DNA of 64,000 nucleotides from DASSJT01 sp963715025 (GCA_963715025.1 CAVQQQ010000009.1:248001-312000), one strand, 5' to 3'; counted from the first letter of the stretch, positions 45,387 to 53,964 are shown. Numbers and translations are program-made. Notes: a model not told the origin generated them from the sequence alone.

Positions 45387-45533
45387 TCACAGCTCCATGT
45401 CCTCGGGGAGAGCGTCTACGTCGCCCTCCACCGCCACCGTGGAGTCCTGGCTGACGCCACCCTGGTCCGGGTCGACGTCGAACAGACCTGCACCGCCCGC
45501 CGGCTGCACCGGCTGCGCATCGTTGTCGCCCAT
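45387..45533 (-). CDS. Small acidic protein upstream of lysin
   Basis: ATG 45533 is preceded by CAGGAGGAATC. The 48-residue product MGDNDAQPVQPAGGAGLFDV ends DVDALPEDMEL and is strongly acidic with no hydrophobic segment, so it is not a holin. The frame continues upstream to 45590 but the ribosome-binding site fixes the start. Its stop is one base before the lysin ATG, so the two are surely co-translated. Function unknown; an export or inhibitory partner of the lysin is only a guess. Confidence 0.7.
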   Translation of the reverse strand: MGDNDAQPVQPAGGAGLFDVDPDQGGVSQDSTVAVEGDVDALPEDMEL

Positions 45534-45880
45534 GATTCCTCCTGTACTCATTGCGCCCCAATCGTACGACCCTGGTGAGAAGATGGGCACGACTCACGCC
45601 GCGCAGGGCCCCCTCGTGGTCCCCAAGCCGTCGCACCACGAATCCCGTCCAGAACCGGCCGACTTGTCATCGCCCTCGAAATGCGCGAACTCCAGAAGCA
45701 CTCGAAGAACATCGCCGCGGGAGCCGGAGATCCATTCCGTTCCAGAATCCACCCGTTACATCGACATGTCCTCATCCGTTTGGACTACGTTGCATGTGCG
45801 AGCATCAAGGTCGCGGCCGCGGAGCCGCCGCGCCTTCAACAGCGTGATCTCCTCACGCTCGGCGAACGACAAGCACCGTC
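45534..45880. other. Spacer before ISL3 remnant
   Basis: About 350 bp without a supported gene. It would hold the promoter of the minus-strand lysin operon, but no clear elements are seen. Confidence 0.4.
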
Positions 45881-46425
45881 CCGAGCAAGGGACGAGACTG
45901 ATCGGTGGCATGCCGCCAGCGTCGCGAAACCAGCGTGTCCCACCGGCTGGTGCGCCCACGCCAGGTCATTGCCGCGACCACGGCGCTCGTGCCGGTCCCA
46001 CGAGACCCGCCGCCGGACGGCCGTGAGGGCGTCGTTGCCGAGCTTGACCAGTGGAAGCAGTCCGCGCTCACCGCGCCCTGCACCAGCCGCTCCCTCAGCG
46101 GTGTCGTGAGCTGGGCCCGTGACGGCAGCTGCGGCGGGTGCTCGGTGACGTCATCCGGGGCACGCGTGCACCGCAGCTGGGCGGTTCGAGGCGCTGGCTG
46201 CCGGCCCGGTGCAGCGCCACCGTTTCTTGGCCCATTGCGCCTGCACGAGGCCGTGGAACGGGACGCCGCGGACCAGCTGCACGGTTCGCCGATGCACCCG
46301 TGAGGTGAGCCCCCACACGACGGGCAGGCCGCCTCCACCACGGGCGTGTCGATGACAGACCTGCCGCACGCCTTCGTCGGTGCGGGTCACCGCGAGCACG
46401 CGGTGGTCGGGAACGTTGAACCGAG
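45880..46425 (-). mobile_element. ISL3-family transposase remnant
   Basis: The minus strand reads LAVTRTDEGV, VVEAACPSCG (zinc-binding CxxC), then SRVHRRTVQLVRGVPFHGLV and QWAKKRWRC in other frames, then EHPPQLPSRAQLTTPLRERL. This order is the N-terminal zinc-ribbon and HTH region of ISL3 transposases. At least three frameshifts are needed and the DDE core is absent. The remnant ends where the IS3-type OrfB begins on the other strand, so the IS3 element probably inserted into or next to it. Confidence 0.7.
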
Positions 46426-46455
46426 TTTGTCTCTGGATCGACTGCGGCCGTAGCC

Positions 46456-47301
46456 TTGAACGTTCGTGACCCGCGCCCGGCCTCGGCTCGGGCGGTGCGG
46501 GATGAGCAGCTGGTCGGGGTGCTCCGCGAGGTGCACGCCGACCGGGCCAAGGGACGCGGGGTGGCCGGGTACCGCAAGATGTGGCACCTGCTGCGCCGCG
46601 ACGGCCGCCAGGTCCCCCGGTGCACGGTGGAGCGGCTGATGCGCCAGGCCGGGCTGCGCGGGGTCACCCGGGGCCGGGCCTGGAAGACCACGGTCGCGGA
46701 CCCGGCCGCGGCACGGCCTGCGGACCTGGTCAACCGCGAGTTCACCGCCGCGGCGCCGAACCGGCTGTGGGTGGTCGACTTCACCTACGTGCCCACGTGG
46801 GCCGGGGTCTGCTTCACCGCGTTCGTCACCGACGTGTTCTCCCGGCGGATCGTCGGCTAGCGCACCGCGAACCGGATGCCCACCGAGCTGCCCCTGGATG
46901 CCCTGGAGATGGCGCTGTGGGTCCGCTCTCGTGCCGGCCACGACGTGACCGGGGTGGTCCACCATTCGGATGCCGGGTCTCAATACACGGCCATTCGGTA
47001 CGCCGACCGGCTCGCCGACGCCGGCGCGCTGGCCTCGATCGGGACCGTCGGCGACTCCTACGACAACGCCATGGCCGAGTCCGTCATCGGCCTGTACAAG
47101 GCCGAGTGCGTCCGTCTCGACGGGCCCTTCCGCACCGTCGACGACCTCGAGCTGGCCACCCTGTCCTGGGTGCACTGGTTCAACCAGCACCGACTCCACT
47201 CCGCCCTCGACTACGTTCCGCCGATCGAGCACGAGCAGGCGTACTACCGTCAGAACGACCCCCAGCAGCAGCCGCTGCCGGGAGAACCCGCCCTCCACTA
47301 A
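46456..47301 (+). pseudogene. IS3-family OrfB transposase with one internal TAG
   Basis: The frame encodes LREVHADRAKGRGVAGYRKM, RRDGRQVPRCTVERLMRQAG, then LWVVDFTYVPTWAGVCFTAF (first D of DDE), VFSRRIVG-stop-RTANRMPTELPLDALE, GVVHHSDAGSQYTAIRYADR (second D) and DSYDNAMAESVIGLYKAECV (E). Only a TAG at 46858-46860 breaks it, at the position where the family has W (TGG to TAG). The OrfA part and the left end are missing. The right end is near 47300-47325. Apart from the amber codon the catalytic domain is complete. Confidence 0.88.
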
Positions 47302-47394
47302 ACCCGGGGCGGTTCACTCGCGGTCGCGCCGCATTTCTCGCACGTCTACGTGTACGGCCCGATGCTCGCCACGCCCCGGCCGTCCTAATGGTCG

Positions 47395-47660
47395 CCGGCG
47401 CAGCGAACAGCAGCCGCGTCAGTCAGCTGCCGCTCCTGCACTTCACGGCCCGGATCTCCTATGCGCTCTACCTCTGGCACGTGCCCCCCGTTCCGCCTGT
47501 CGGGCACGACGTACGCGGGCAATCCCACTCATCCGTGGATCGCCCTCGCACGTGTGATGGCAGTCGTCTCAACCCTTGCGCTGGAGGAGCCGCTTCGACG
47601 AGCGTGGCGCGCAGCCGAGGCGGATGGCCCCCGGCGCAGAGGCGCCCAAGCCGGGGGAGC
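47395..47660 (+). pseudogene. Acyltransferase-3 family C-terminal fragment
   Basis: The plus strand shows LPLLHFTARISYALYLWHVP, then in another frame TTYAGNPTHPWIALARVMAV and VVSTLALEEPLRRAWRAAEA. The YALYLWHxP motif and the final LEEPLRR helix are those of the membrane acyltransferase-3 (OafA/YrhL) family. Only the last two or three membrane helices remain, with one frameshift, directly beside the IS3 right end. The element has probably deleted the upstream ~300 codons. Confidence 0.7.
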
Positions 47661-47728
47661 ATCGCTGGGCCCGGCAATGCCAGGAGTCGGGGACTGGAGG
47701 GTCGACGCCGAAGTGGTGATCCGCGCGG

Positions 47729-48418
47729 TCACCCGCGCTGTGAGCGCTCCGCCTGCGCCGCGCGCTGCGCCACCTCGACAGGACCCACTCGGCGCGCGCC
47801 GGCTGTCCAGTCGCTCTCGTCGGCGGCATACATCATTCCGTATGCCGGCGTGCCGGGCTGAGTGCGCCAGCCCTCGGAGAGCCGGCCCAGGTCGACGGTG
47901 TCATAGCCGATCTCGTCCAACAGCCTGGTGACACGCTGCTTGGCCTCGGCGTCGTCCCCGGCGATGGCGAGCGCGCTTCGATCGTCGGAGCCGGACGGGC
48001 GGCCCAGCTCGCCGAGGTGCTGGTAGAAGACGTTGTTGAAGCCCTTGACGACATGCGACGTCGGCAGGTGCGCCTGGAGCAGCTCGGACGACGTGGCGGT
48101 CCCGGTGTCGAGGACGGTGACGTGGCCGTCGCGCTGCGGGTAGTAGTTCATGGTGTCGAGGACGACCTTGGCCGCCAGGTCCTCGACCGGCACGTCGCGG
48201 TAGCTCTTGAGTGGGATCGTGACGACAACAACATCACCGGCGCGCGCGGCCTCCGCTGTGGTTGCTGCCCGCGCCCGGTCGCCGAGCTCGCCGACGAGGT
48301 CGGCGAGCGTGCCGGGGCCACGGCTGTTGCTCATGACGACGCCGTGTCCCGCGTCCACCGCCAGCCGGGCCACGGTGCTGCCGATGTGTCCGCTTCCGAT
48401 GAATCCCCAGGTCGTCAT
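47729..48418 (-). CDS. NADPH-dependent F420 reductase-like dinucleotide-binding protein
   Basis: The 229-residue protein starts MTTWGFIGSGHIGSTVARLA, a Rossmann motif GxGxxG, followed by MSNSRGP, where the Ser-Arg pair favours NADP. Later PLKSYRDVPVEDLAAKVVLD and TMNYYPQRDG, then KGFNNVFYQHLGELGRPSGS and ALAIAGDDAEAKQRV match the Fno-like/NADPH:F420 oxidoreductase and related reductase group. Many actinobacteria use F420 but nothing else here fixes the second substrate. It is intact. It lies 69 bp downstream of the hydrolase gene of the CHAT operon, in the same direction. Confidence 0.85.
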   Translation of the reverse strand: MTTWGFIGSGHIGSTVARLAVDAGHGVVMSNSRGPGTLADLVGELGDRARAATTAEAARAGDVVVVTIPLKSYRDVPVEDLAAKVVLDTMNYYPQRDGHVTVLDTGTATSSELLQAHLPTSHVVKGFNNVFYQHLGELGRPSGSDDRSALAIAGDDAEAKQRVTRLLDEIGYDTVDLGRLSEGWRTQPGTPAYGMMYAADESDWTAGARRVGPVEVAQRAAQAERSQRG

Positions 48419-48487
48419 CCGCCGGCCGTCGTCTGTACATGCGCCTCAGGAGATTGCTCGGCGCCCCTGCTCAGCCATCCCGAGCGG

Positions 48488-50083
48488 TCACGTCAAACCG
48501 TCAAGCCGGGGCGTTGTGAGCCATCCGAGTAGGGCGCTCGAGCGGCGGGGTTCGGCGAAGTACGAGCAGTGCCAGACGCCGTCGCCGCCCGCGAAGTGCA
48601 GTGACCGGTCCTTGTCGACGACGAAACCCCCGCGTCCGCGAGCGGTGCCCACGCCATCGGACGGCACGACCCCGTCGTTGTGGCGGTTGCCGAAGACGCG
48701 GTCCACCGCGGCATCCGGGAGCCTCCACAGCGCTGCCAGGCTCCCGGTCGGTTCGAAGTCGGCGTCGACTGCATACAGCCGATCCCGTTCGGGCGCAGTG
48801 GAGCCGAGGCGGGGCAGGAACTCTCCGCCTGGGTCCATGGACGGGAGCCCGGGCAGGCCTCCCAGCGCGCCCATGCCGAGGATCTTGACGACCTCGAGGA
48901 TTCCCTCGAGCGCATCGAGGATCGCCGTCCACGGCCCGGGCGGTATGAGGTTGAGCAAGGCGGTCATCCGGTCGACGCAGGCGCCCATGTGCTTCGGGTC
49001 GGCCAGAGGCGTGCCGCCGTTGGGAGTGCCGATGAAGACCGTCCGTCGGACGCTCACCGGATCGCCACGCAGGTCCTGTAGAGCCCGGGCTACGAGGCCG
49101 CCACGGCTGTGGCCGATGATGTCGACGTCGAGCCGAGCGCCCGCAGCGCGCACCTGCTCGACGAAAGCGCCAGTGTTGGTCACCGGATCAACGGAAAGCG
49201 ACGGATGGTCTAGAGCGATGACCCGGCCGTCGTATGCCGCCGACAGCGCTTTCATGGTGGCCACGGGCAGACCGCCGAACGACCCGTGGCTCGTGCTGAA
49301 GGTGCCGTGCAGGAAGAGCAGCGCCCGACCCGACGTGAGACGTTGCCAGGCAGCGCCATCCGGCTCCCGGCGGACCGGGCTGGAGTACGCGTCGGCATCG
49401 AAGATCCTCAGCCTCAGGGGCCGGTTCGCTGCCTCCCAGCGCTCGGCAAGGTACAGCGCTCCCTTGCCGATGAGCTCGTCCAGGACCGGGTACACGAAGA
49501 CCGACAGGATCTTCTTCCCTACCCACGTGACGAGAGACCGGTCTGCGGGGCTGCTCTCGGCACCTCCGGCCGGCGGGGCTGTGGCGACCCTCCGGGGGAC
49601 GGCGAAGCGGACCGTCCCCCCGGCGCCCCGCGTTGGTGGGCGCGGTGTGGAGGGACTGTCCGATGAGCCCACACGGGTGACGTGCTCCGGGTAGTGCCAG
49701 CTGAGCACACCGGACTCGTCCGACATGAGCAGGACTTGGGCGCGAAGCTCGCCGAGATCAGGCACCTCGACCACGAGTCCCTCACTGCCGTCAGCAGATC
49801 GCACGTCGACACCGCCCGGCGGACGGACTTCCTGAGCCTCGATCTCGATGGTGTGAGCCACCTGCATGCCGGCGCGCTCGACGGCGACCGCGAAGGCCGT
49901 CGTCGTGCCAGTTGCCTCGTCGCCTCGGCCACCACCTGCTCCCTGGCCTAGCTGTGCGGTCCCGCGAAGGCCGGGCGCCGTCAGCACAACTCCACGACCG
50001 AGGTCGATGCGTCGGCCTGCTCCGTCAAGGGCAGCCATGTCGTGCTCCGATCTAAAGGGTTTCCTCGACGTCAGCCGGGGCAT
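48488..50083 (-). CDS. Alpha/beta hydrolase (lipase-like) partner of CHAT protease
   Basis: The 531-residue product starts at ATG 50083, immediately after the CHAT stop with no gap; ATG 50038 is possible. Residues ~55-145 form a beta-rich domain (FAVAVERAGMQVAHTIEIEA, VLLMSDESGVLSWHYP), and ~185-215 a hydrophobic segment (KKILSVFVYPVLDELIGKGA). The hydrolase domain follows: LLFLHGTFSTSHGSFGGLP, the nucleophile elbow IIGHSRGGLVARAL with Ser326, and FIGTPNGGTPLADP. The last His is likely in DRSLHFAGG. The family includes lipases and phospholipase-like enzymes. Cotranslation with a CHAT protease suggests that the protease activates or is controlled with it, perhaps as a suicide effector. Confidence 0.85.
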   Translation of the reverse strand: MPRLTSRKPFRSEHDMAALDGAGRRIDLGRGVVLTAPGLRGTAQLGQGAGGGRGDEATGTTTAFAVAVERAGMQVAHTIEIEAQEVRPPGGVDVRSADGSEGLVVEVPDLGELRAQVLLMSDESGVLSWHYPEHVTRVGSSDSPSTPRPPTRGAGGTVRFAVPRRVATAPPAGGAESSPADRSLVTWVGKKILSVFVYPVLDELIGKGALYLAERWEAANRPLRLRIFDADAYSSPVRREPDGAAWQRLTSGRALLFLHGTFSTSHGSFGGLPVATMKALSAAYDGRVIALDHPSLSVDPVTNTGAFVEQVRAAGARLDVDIIGHSRGGLVARALQDLRGDPVSVRRTVFIGTPNGGTPLADPKHMGACVDRMTALLNLIPPGPWTAILDALEGILEVVKILGMGALGGLPGLPSMDPGGEFLPRLGSTAPERDRLYAVDADFEPTGSLAALWRLPDAAVDRVFGNRHNDGVVPSDGVGTARGRGGFVVDKDRSLHFAGGDGVWHCSYFAEPRRSSALLGWLTTPRLDGLT

Positions 50084-51571
50084 TCAGGTGCGGGAGAGAA
50101 TCAGCTCCGGGTGGCCGTAGAAGACGTAGGCCAGAGGCGTCGCGGTATTGCGTCCCCAGTCGGTGCCAAACCGCGAACGTAGAGTGCGCAGGGTCTCGGC
50201 CACGGACGTCGCACTGCCGAGTACGGCCGCATAGAACTCGGTCGCGAACGTCCGCGCCACAGTGTCATCGACATTCCACAGTGGAGCCACGTAGCCGCTG
50301 CACCCCTCGGCGAGGAACGCCCCCGGCATACCGCCGTACTCGCTGAGGAAGGCACCGGCTGTGCCCACTTGGCACGCGTTGAGGAACACGAAAGGCCGGT
50401 TGCGCCTGGTCAGCTCCGAGCCCTGGATCACCAGCGGGTCGAGCCGACGGTCCGTCGAGCTGAGGATGATGCCGCTGTACTGCTGCATGTCGGGGCTGAC
50501 CTCGCCGTGCGCCGCAATGTGGACCGCCGTCGGCGCAAACGCCGCCCCAGCCCTCTCGAGCCGGTTCTCCAGCAGGCGCAGGACGTCGTCTTCCGTCGCC
50601 TTGAGTGGCAGGCCCTGGTAGGTAAGCGCGATCGCCCGTCCTTCCTCGACAGCATCCGGCAGCGGACGGACCCTCGCGTCAGAGGCGTAGTCGCCGATGA
50701 CCACGGCCATCGCACTGACATCAAGGCGCACCGGCGGTGGGGTGGCAGGTCGGTCACCACCGCGCGGCGTGCGCGTGATCGGTGGCACCCAACGGCCGAC
50801 CCGGCAGGCGCACCCCAGCGGCATCCCTGGGCTCTCCCCCGGCCGCGCATCGGGAAGCTCGGACGCAGGAAGGATGTCGTCACCGACCCATGCCAGCTCC
50901 CATGGGACGTAGGGCTCGTTCGTCACGATGAGCACGCTCGGAACCTCGCCCGCGGACTTAGCCCGGTCCCACACGGCGACGAAGAGGTCCCAGAACTCGC
51001 CAGGCATGGCACCCGCCACTCGCCGCCCAGCACCGACCATCGTCATCCGCAGGAACGGAGACCCGGTCTGGTCGGGCACCTGGGCCATGAGCTGGACCGC
51101 AAAACCCTTGGCAGAGCCCTCGACAAGGGTCGTCGTCACCCGATGGCTCGGGAGCGGCACGTCGGCGTAACGACTGTGCAGGAGCCACTCGAGCTCGCCG
51201 TCGCCCTGCCGGCTGCGGATCTCTACCGTTAGGTGCGGCGCGGCGACGTCGGTGGACGGGCCGATGCCGGTGCCCCCGGACAGCGGCGGTGCCGGCGGCG
51301 CAGGGGGTCCCGCCTCGCCGACATTGATCTCGCGCCACCCCCGGCCGACGACGTTACCCTCGAACTCGTACGAGACCTCGATGACGCGGATCACGTGCGT
51401 CTTCACGGGCTGGGCAACCACGCGGATCTTGGACGTTGCCTGCTCCGGATCGCTCCGGCGCGCGTGCAGCTCCCCGCGCACGCCGTCTGGGAAGTCGAGG
51501 CCGAAGCCCATCACCTGGACGGTGAAGTGGAGATCCTCGTCGGGGTCGTCCGTGCGCGCGCGGACCACCAC
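50084..51571 (-). CDS. CHAT-domain (caspase-like) protease
   Basis: From GTG 51571 the product has 495 residues. The N-terminal ~230 residues are beta-rich and unknown (VEIRSRQGDGELEWLLHSRY). The C-terminal CHAT domain has the catalytic dyad: His355 in VHIAAHGEVSPDM and Cys400 in VFLNACQVGTAGAF, preceded by AMAVVIGDYASDA and followed by YVAPLWNVDDTVARTFATEF. The same frame upstream of 51571 still looks coding for ~20 codons (EFDVEIGFTRRGVAGATP) but has no start and meets a divergent gene at ~51637, so the 5' end may be cut. CHAT proteases act in bacterial cell-death and defence pathways; the partner here is the downstream hydrolase. Confidence 0.88.
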   Translation of the reverse strand: MVVRARTDDPDEDLHFTVQVMGFGLDFPDGVRGELHARRSDPEQATSKIRVVAQPVKTHVIRVIEVSYEFEGNVVGRGWREINVGEAGPPAPPAPPLSGGTGIGPSTDVAAPHLTVEIRSRQGDGELEWLLHSRYADVPLPSHRVTTTLVEGSAKGFAVQLMAQVPDQTGSPFLRMTMVGAGRRVAGAMPGEFWDLFVAVWDRAKSAGEVPSVLIVTNEPYVPWELAWVGDDILPASELPDARPGESPGMPLGCACRVGRWVPPITRTPRGGDRPATPPPVRLDVSAMAVVIGDYASDARVRPLPDAVEEGRAIALTYQGLPLKATEDDVLRLLENRLERAGAAFAPTAVHIAAHGEVSPDMQQYSGIILSSTDRRLDPLVIQGSELTRRNRPFVFLNACQVGTAGAFLSEYGGMPGAFLAEGCSGYVAPLWNVDDTVARTFATEFYAAVLGSATSVAETLRTLRSRFGTDWGRNTATPLAYVFYGHPELILSRT

Positions 51572-51636
51572 CGGCGTGGCGCCTGCGACTCCTCGTCTCG
51601 TGAATCCGATCTCGACGTCAAACTCGACGCCGCGCC

Positions 51637-52086
51637 GTGGTCGAGAACACCGCGACCGGGCCGCGCTGCGTCGATCTGCGGCTCGTTGCCCGTTCGGGCG
51701 GGGAACCGATCACCACCGTGGGGCTGCGCGCCCTGTCCGTGGCCCGCATCGTCGCCGGGATCGACCGGCAGCAGCTCGTGCTGCACCGGACGCCTGGGGG
51801 CGCGTGGGCTGGGTCCGGGGGTGAGCAGTCGAGCCGCGACCGCGCGGCCTACCGGCGAGCTCTCAAGCGCCGCGACGCCGCGGAGCGCCGGTGGCTGCTC
51901 GACGCGTACCTGCTCGTCAGGGTCGCCGAGGTCTACCGGACCGCCGGGCTTGCGCCAACCCAGGCGGTCGCCGACGAGTTCGGCATTAACCGGGGTCGCG
52001 CCGGTCGCTGGGTCAAGGTGGCCCGGGAGCGCGGCCACCTCGGACCGGCGCCAGCAGAGCGAATGAAGGGGGAACGCCTCCGATGA
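51637..52086 (+). CDS. HTH-containing mobile-element protein upstream of the M41-like/integrase genes
   Basis: From GTG 51637 the 149-residue protein starts VENTATGPRCVDLRLVARSG, then GGEPITTVGLRALSVARIVA. The C-terminal third is an HTH-like segment (TAGLAPTQAVADEFGINRGR and AGRWVKVARERGHLGP), a pattern I recall in small proteins next to actinobacterial integrases. The usual N-terminal part appears shortened and the start lies exactly where the divergent CHAT gene loses its own start. The stop overlaps the next gene's ATG (ATGA at 52083). It is likely a DNA-binding regulator of the element. Confidence 0.65.
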   Translation: MVENTATGPRCVDLRLVARSGGEPITTVGLRALSVARIVAGIDRQQLVLHRTPGGAWAGSGGEQSSRDRAAYRRALKRRDAAERRWLLDAYLLVRVAEVYRTAGLAPTQAVADEFGINRGRAGRWVKVARERGHLGPAPAERMKGERLR

Positions 52087-52695
52087 CCGCCCAAGAGCTC
52101 TACTTGGCCGCGGTTCACGAGGCCGGTCACGCCGTGATCGCCCGAGAGCTCGGCATCGGCATCCGCACAATGACCGTTGTCAAGAGCGAGGACGCGCTGG
52201 CACACACCTTGTACACGGGGCGCCCCCGAGCGCCGAGCAGCTCTACTACCCCGACTCCCGGACCCGGGCCCGCCTGGAGAAGTACATCATCGCCACGTGG
52301 GCCGGAACGCTCGCCGAAGAGCGCGCGACCGGTGAACGAAACGACGCGGGCGCAGGCATCCACGCGATGTACGAGCATCCCGAGCACGGAACGATCGCCC
52401 TCTTCGAGGGCGACATGCGGAGCATCGTTGAGATGAGCGAAGCGATCCACGGCGGCGGCGGCCCGACATCTGAGCGTACATGGAATACCTGAGGCTGCGG
52501 ACGACCGACATGCTTTCCCAGCCGTTCGTGTGGAAGCTGGTCGAGGCGGTCGCTGCGCCGCTGGTCGACCGTCAGACGCTGAGCGGCAGGCAGTTCCGGG
52601 AAGTGTGCCAGCGGGTGACCGACGACGAGTTGCGCTCAACCCTGGAAAGGTGGAAGCGGCAGCGCGGCGAGGGCACCACGGGGGGTGCTCGATGA
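52083..52695 (+). pseudogene. M41-like metallopeptidase domain protein with two frameshifts
   Basis: ATG 52083 starts MTAQELYLAAVHEAGHAVIA, with HEAGH as the zinc-binding motif of FtsH-type M41 peptidases. The frame shifts near 52220; the next piece reads EQLYYPDSRTRARLEKYIIA, TWAGTLAEERATGERNDAGA and FEGDMRSIVEMSEAI, and a second shift near 52483 joins MEYLRLRTTDMLSQPFVWKL to the end. Joined, the protein would have ~205 residues without an AAA domain. Small HEAGH proteins of this kind often precede integrases on actinobacterial elements. Its stop overlaps the integrase ATG. As sequenced it is broken. Confidence 0.75.
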
Positions 52696-53867
52696 CCGAG
52701 CGCATGAAGGACGGTGTCATCAAGCGCGGCTCGACGTACTCGTACGTCGTCCGGGAGCGCGACTCGCAGACCGGCACGTCGAAGCCTCGCTGGGTGGGCG
52801 GGTTCCCCACCCGGGCGGCGGCGAAGAAGGCCCGGGATGAGGCCCGGCACAACACCCACCGTGGGACCTACGTAGCGCCGCAGTCGCTGACCGTGGGCGA
52901 GTACCTCGACCGGTGGGTCGAAGCGCACGCAGTCCAGCTCAAGCCCTCCACCGCAGCCTCCTATCGGGCCAACATCGAGCGGTATCTCCGCCCGGCGCTG
53001 GGCCAGGAGCGACTGCAAGCCCTCTCACCGTCGCGGCTGTCGATGGCGTTCAAGGCCATGTACGAGCACGGCGGCAAGAACGGGAAGCCACTGTCCCCAC
53101 GGACCGTGGAGTTCGCCCGAGCAGTGCTGCGCCGAGCCATGCAGGACGCTGTGCTGGACCGGGTGATCGAGCTCAACCCAGTGGTGGGCACCAAGCGGCC
53201 CAAAGTCACCAAACCGAAGCACGCCACGTGGACGGGGGCCCAGCTCCGCGCGTTCCTCGACGGGCTCGAAGAGACCAACCGGTGGCTGCCGATGTGGACC
53301 CTCGCGGCCGCCACCGGCATGCGTCGTGGCGAGCTCATGGCCCTGCGCTGGGCCGACGTCGACCTCGACGCCGGGCTCGTGCACGTCGAGCGGTCGGTGA
53401 CCCAGGTGGGCCAGGAGCGGGTGTACGTGACCCCGAAGAACCACGAGCGTCGCGACGTGAGCATCGACCCGCGCACCGTCGCCGCCCTGCGCGGCTGGCG
53501 CAAGCAGCAACTCGCCGAGCGCCTGGAGTGGGCGCCGCCTACCACGGCTCGGAGGACCTACTGTGGACGAGGCAGGACGGGGGGACCGGCCACTCCGGAC
53601 TACGTCACGAAGACCTTCGCTACGCTCACCGCCGCGTTGGAGGTGCCCCGGCTCAAGCTCCACGAGTTGCGACACAGTCACGCCACGGTGCTGCTGCGGG
53701 ACGGGGTGCCGGTGCACGTGGTCGCCAAGCGGCTCGGGCACCGGGACCCATCGGTGACCCTGAACGTCTACGCCGACGCCATCCCGGACGACGACGGCCG
53801 GGCTGTGGACACGTTCTCAAGGGCGGTGTGGGGGCATGACCGCGGGGCTGGCAACCACGCGAGTTAG
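52692..53867 (+). CDS. Tyrosine-recombinase integrase
   Basis: The 391-residue integrase starts MTERMKDGVIKRGSTYSYVV (arm-binding domain), followed by the SAM-like core-binding domain (LTVGEYLDRWVEAHAVQLKP). The catalytic residues are all present: Arg211 in TGMRRGEL, His324/Arg327 in HELRHSH, His350 in RLGHRD and Tyr360 in VYADA. Codons around 53530-53585 read in the +1 frame as AYHGSEDLLWTRQDG, the normal family sequence, so two compensating indels have scrambled about 18 residues between beta strands. It ends 98 bp before the tRNA-Tyr gene, the expected place for an integrase that uses it as attB. It is probably the recombinase of the whole array. Confidence 0.9.
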   Translation: MTERMKDGVIKRGSTYSYVVRERDSQTGTSKPRWVGGFPTRAAAKKARDEARHNTHRGTYVAPQSLTVGEYLDRWVEAHAVQLKPSTAASYRANIERYLRPALGQERLQALSPSRLSMAFKAMYEHGGKNGKPLSPRTVEFARAVLRRAMQDAVLDRVIELNPVVGTKRPKVTKPKHATWTGAQLRAFLDGLEETNRWLPMWTLAAATGMRRGELMALRWADVDLDAGLVHVERSVTQVGQERVYVTPKNHERRDVSIDPRTVAALRGWRKQQLAERLEWAPPTTARRTYCGRGRTGGPATPDYVTKTFATLTAALEVPRLKLHELRHSHATVLLRDGVPVHVVAKRLGHRDPSVTLNVYADAIPDDDGRAVDTFSRAVWGHDRGAGNHAS

Positions 53868-53917
53868 CAAGTCGTTAGCAGCGGGCGCTGCCGGGAACAC
53901 CGCCTATACGACCGCCG

Positions 53918-53955
53918 AGGGCCCCCAACCGGCGTTTGCGCAGGTCAGGGGCCCT
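53918..53955. terminator. Hairpin between integrase and tRNA-Tyr
   Basis: AGGGCCCC pairs with GGGGCCCT, extended by AACC/GGT. It can end both the integrase transcript and the minus-strand tRNA. Positions 53931-53958 are identical to 33614-33641. Confidence 0.75.
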
Positions 53956-53964
53956 TTGTGCACG

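Noticed and set aside
46861..47301. Separate small gene behind the IS3 TAG codon
   Set aside because: It is in the same frame as the upstream part and continues the same transposase domain, so it is the second half of one interrupted gene.
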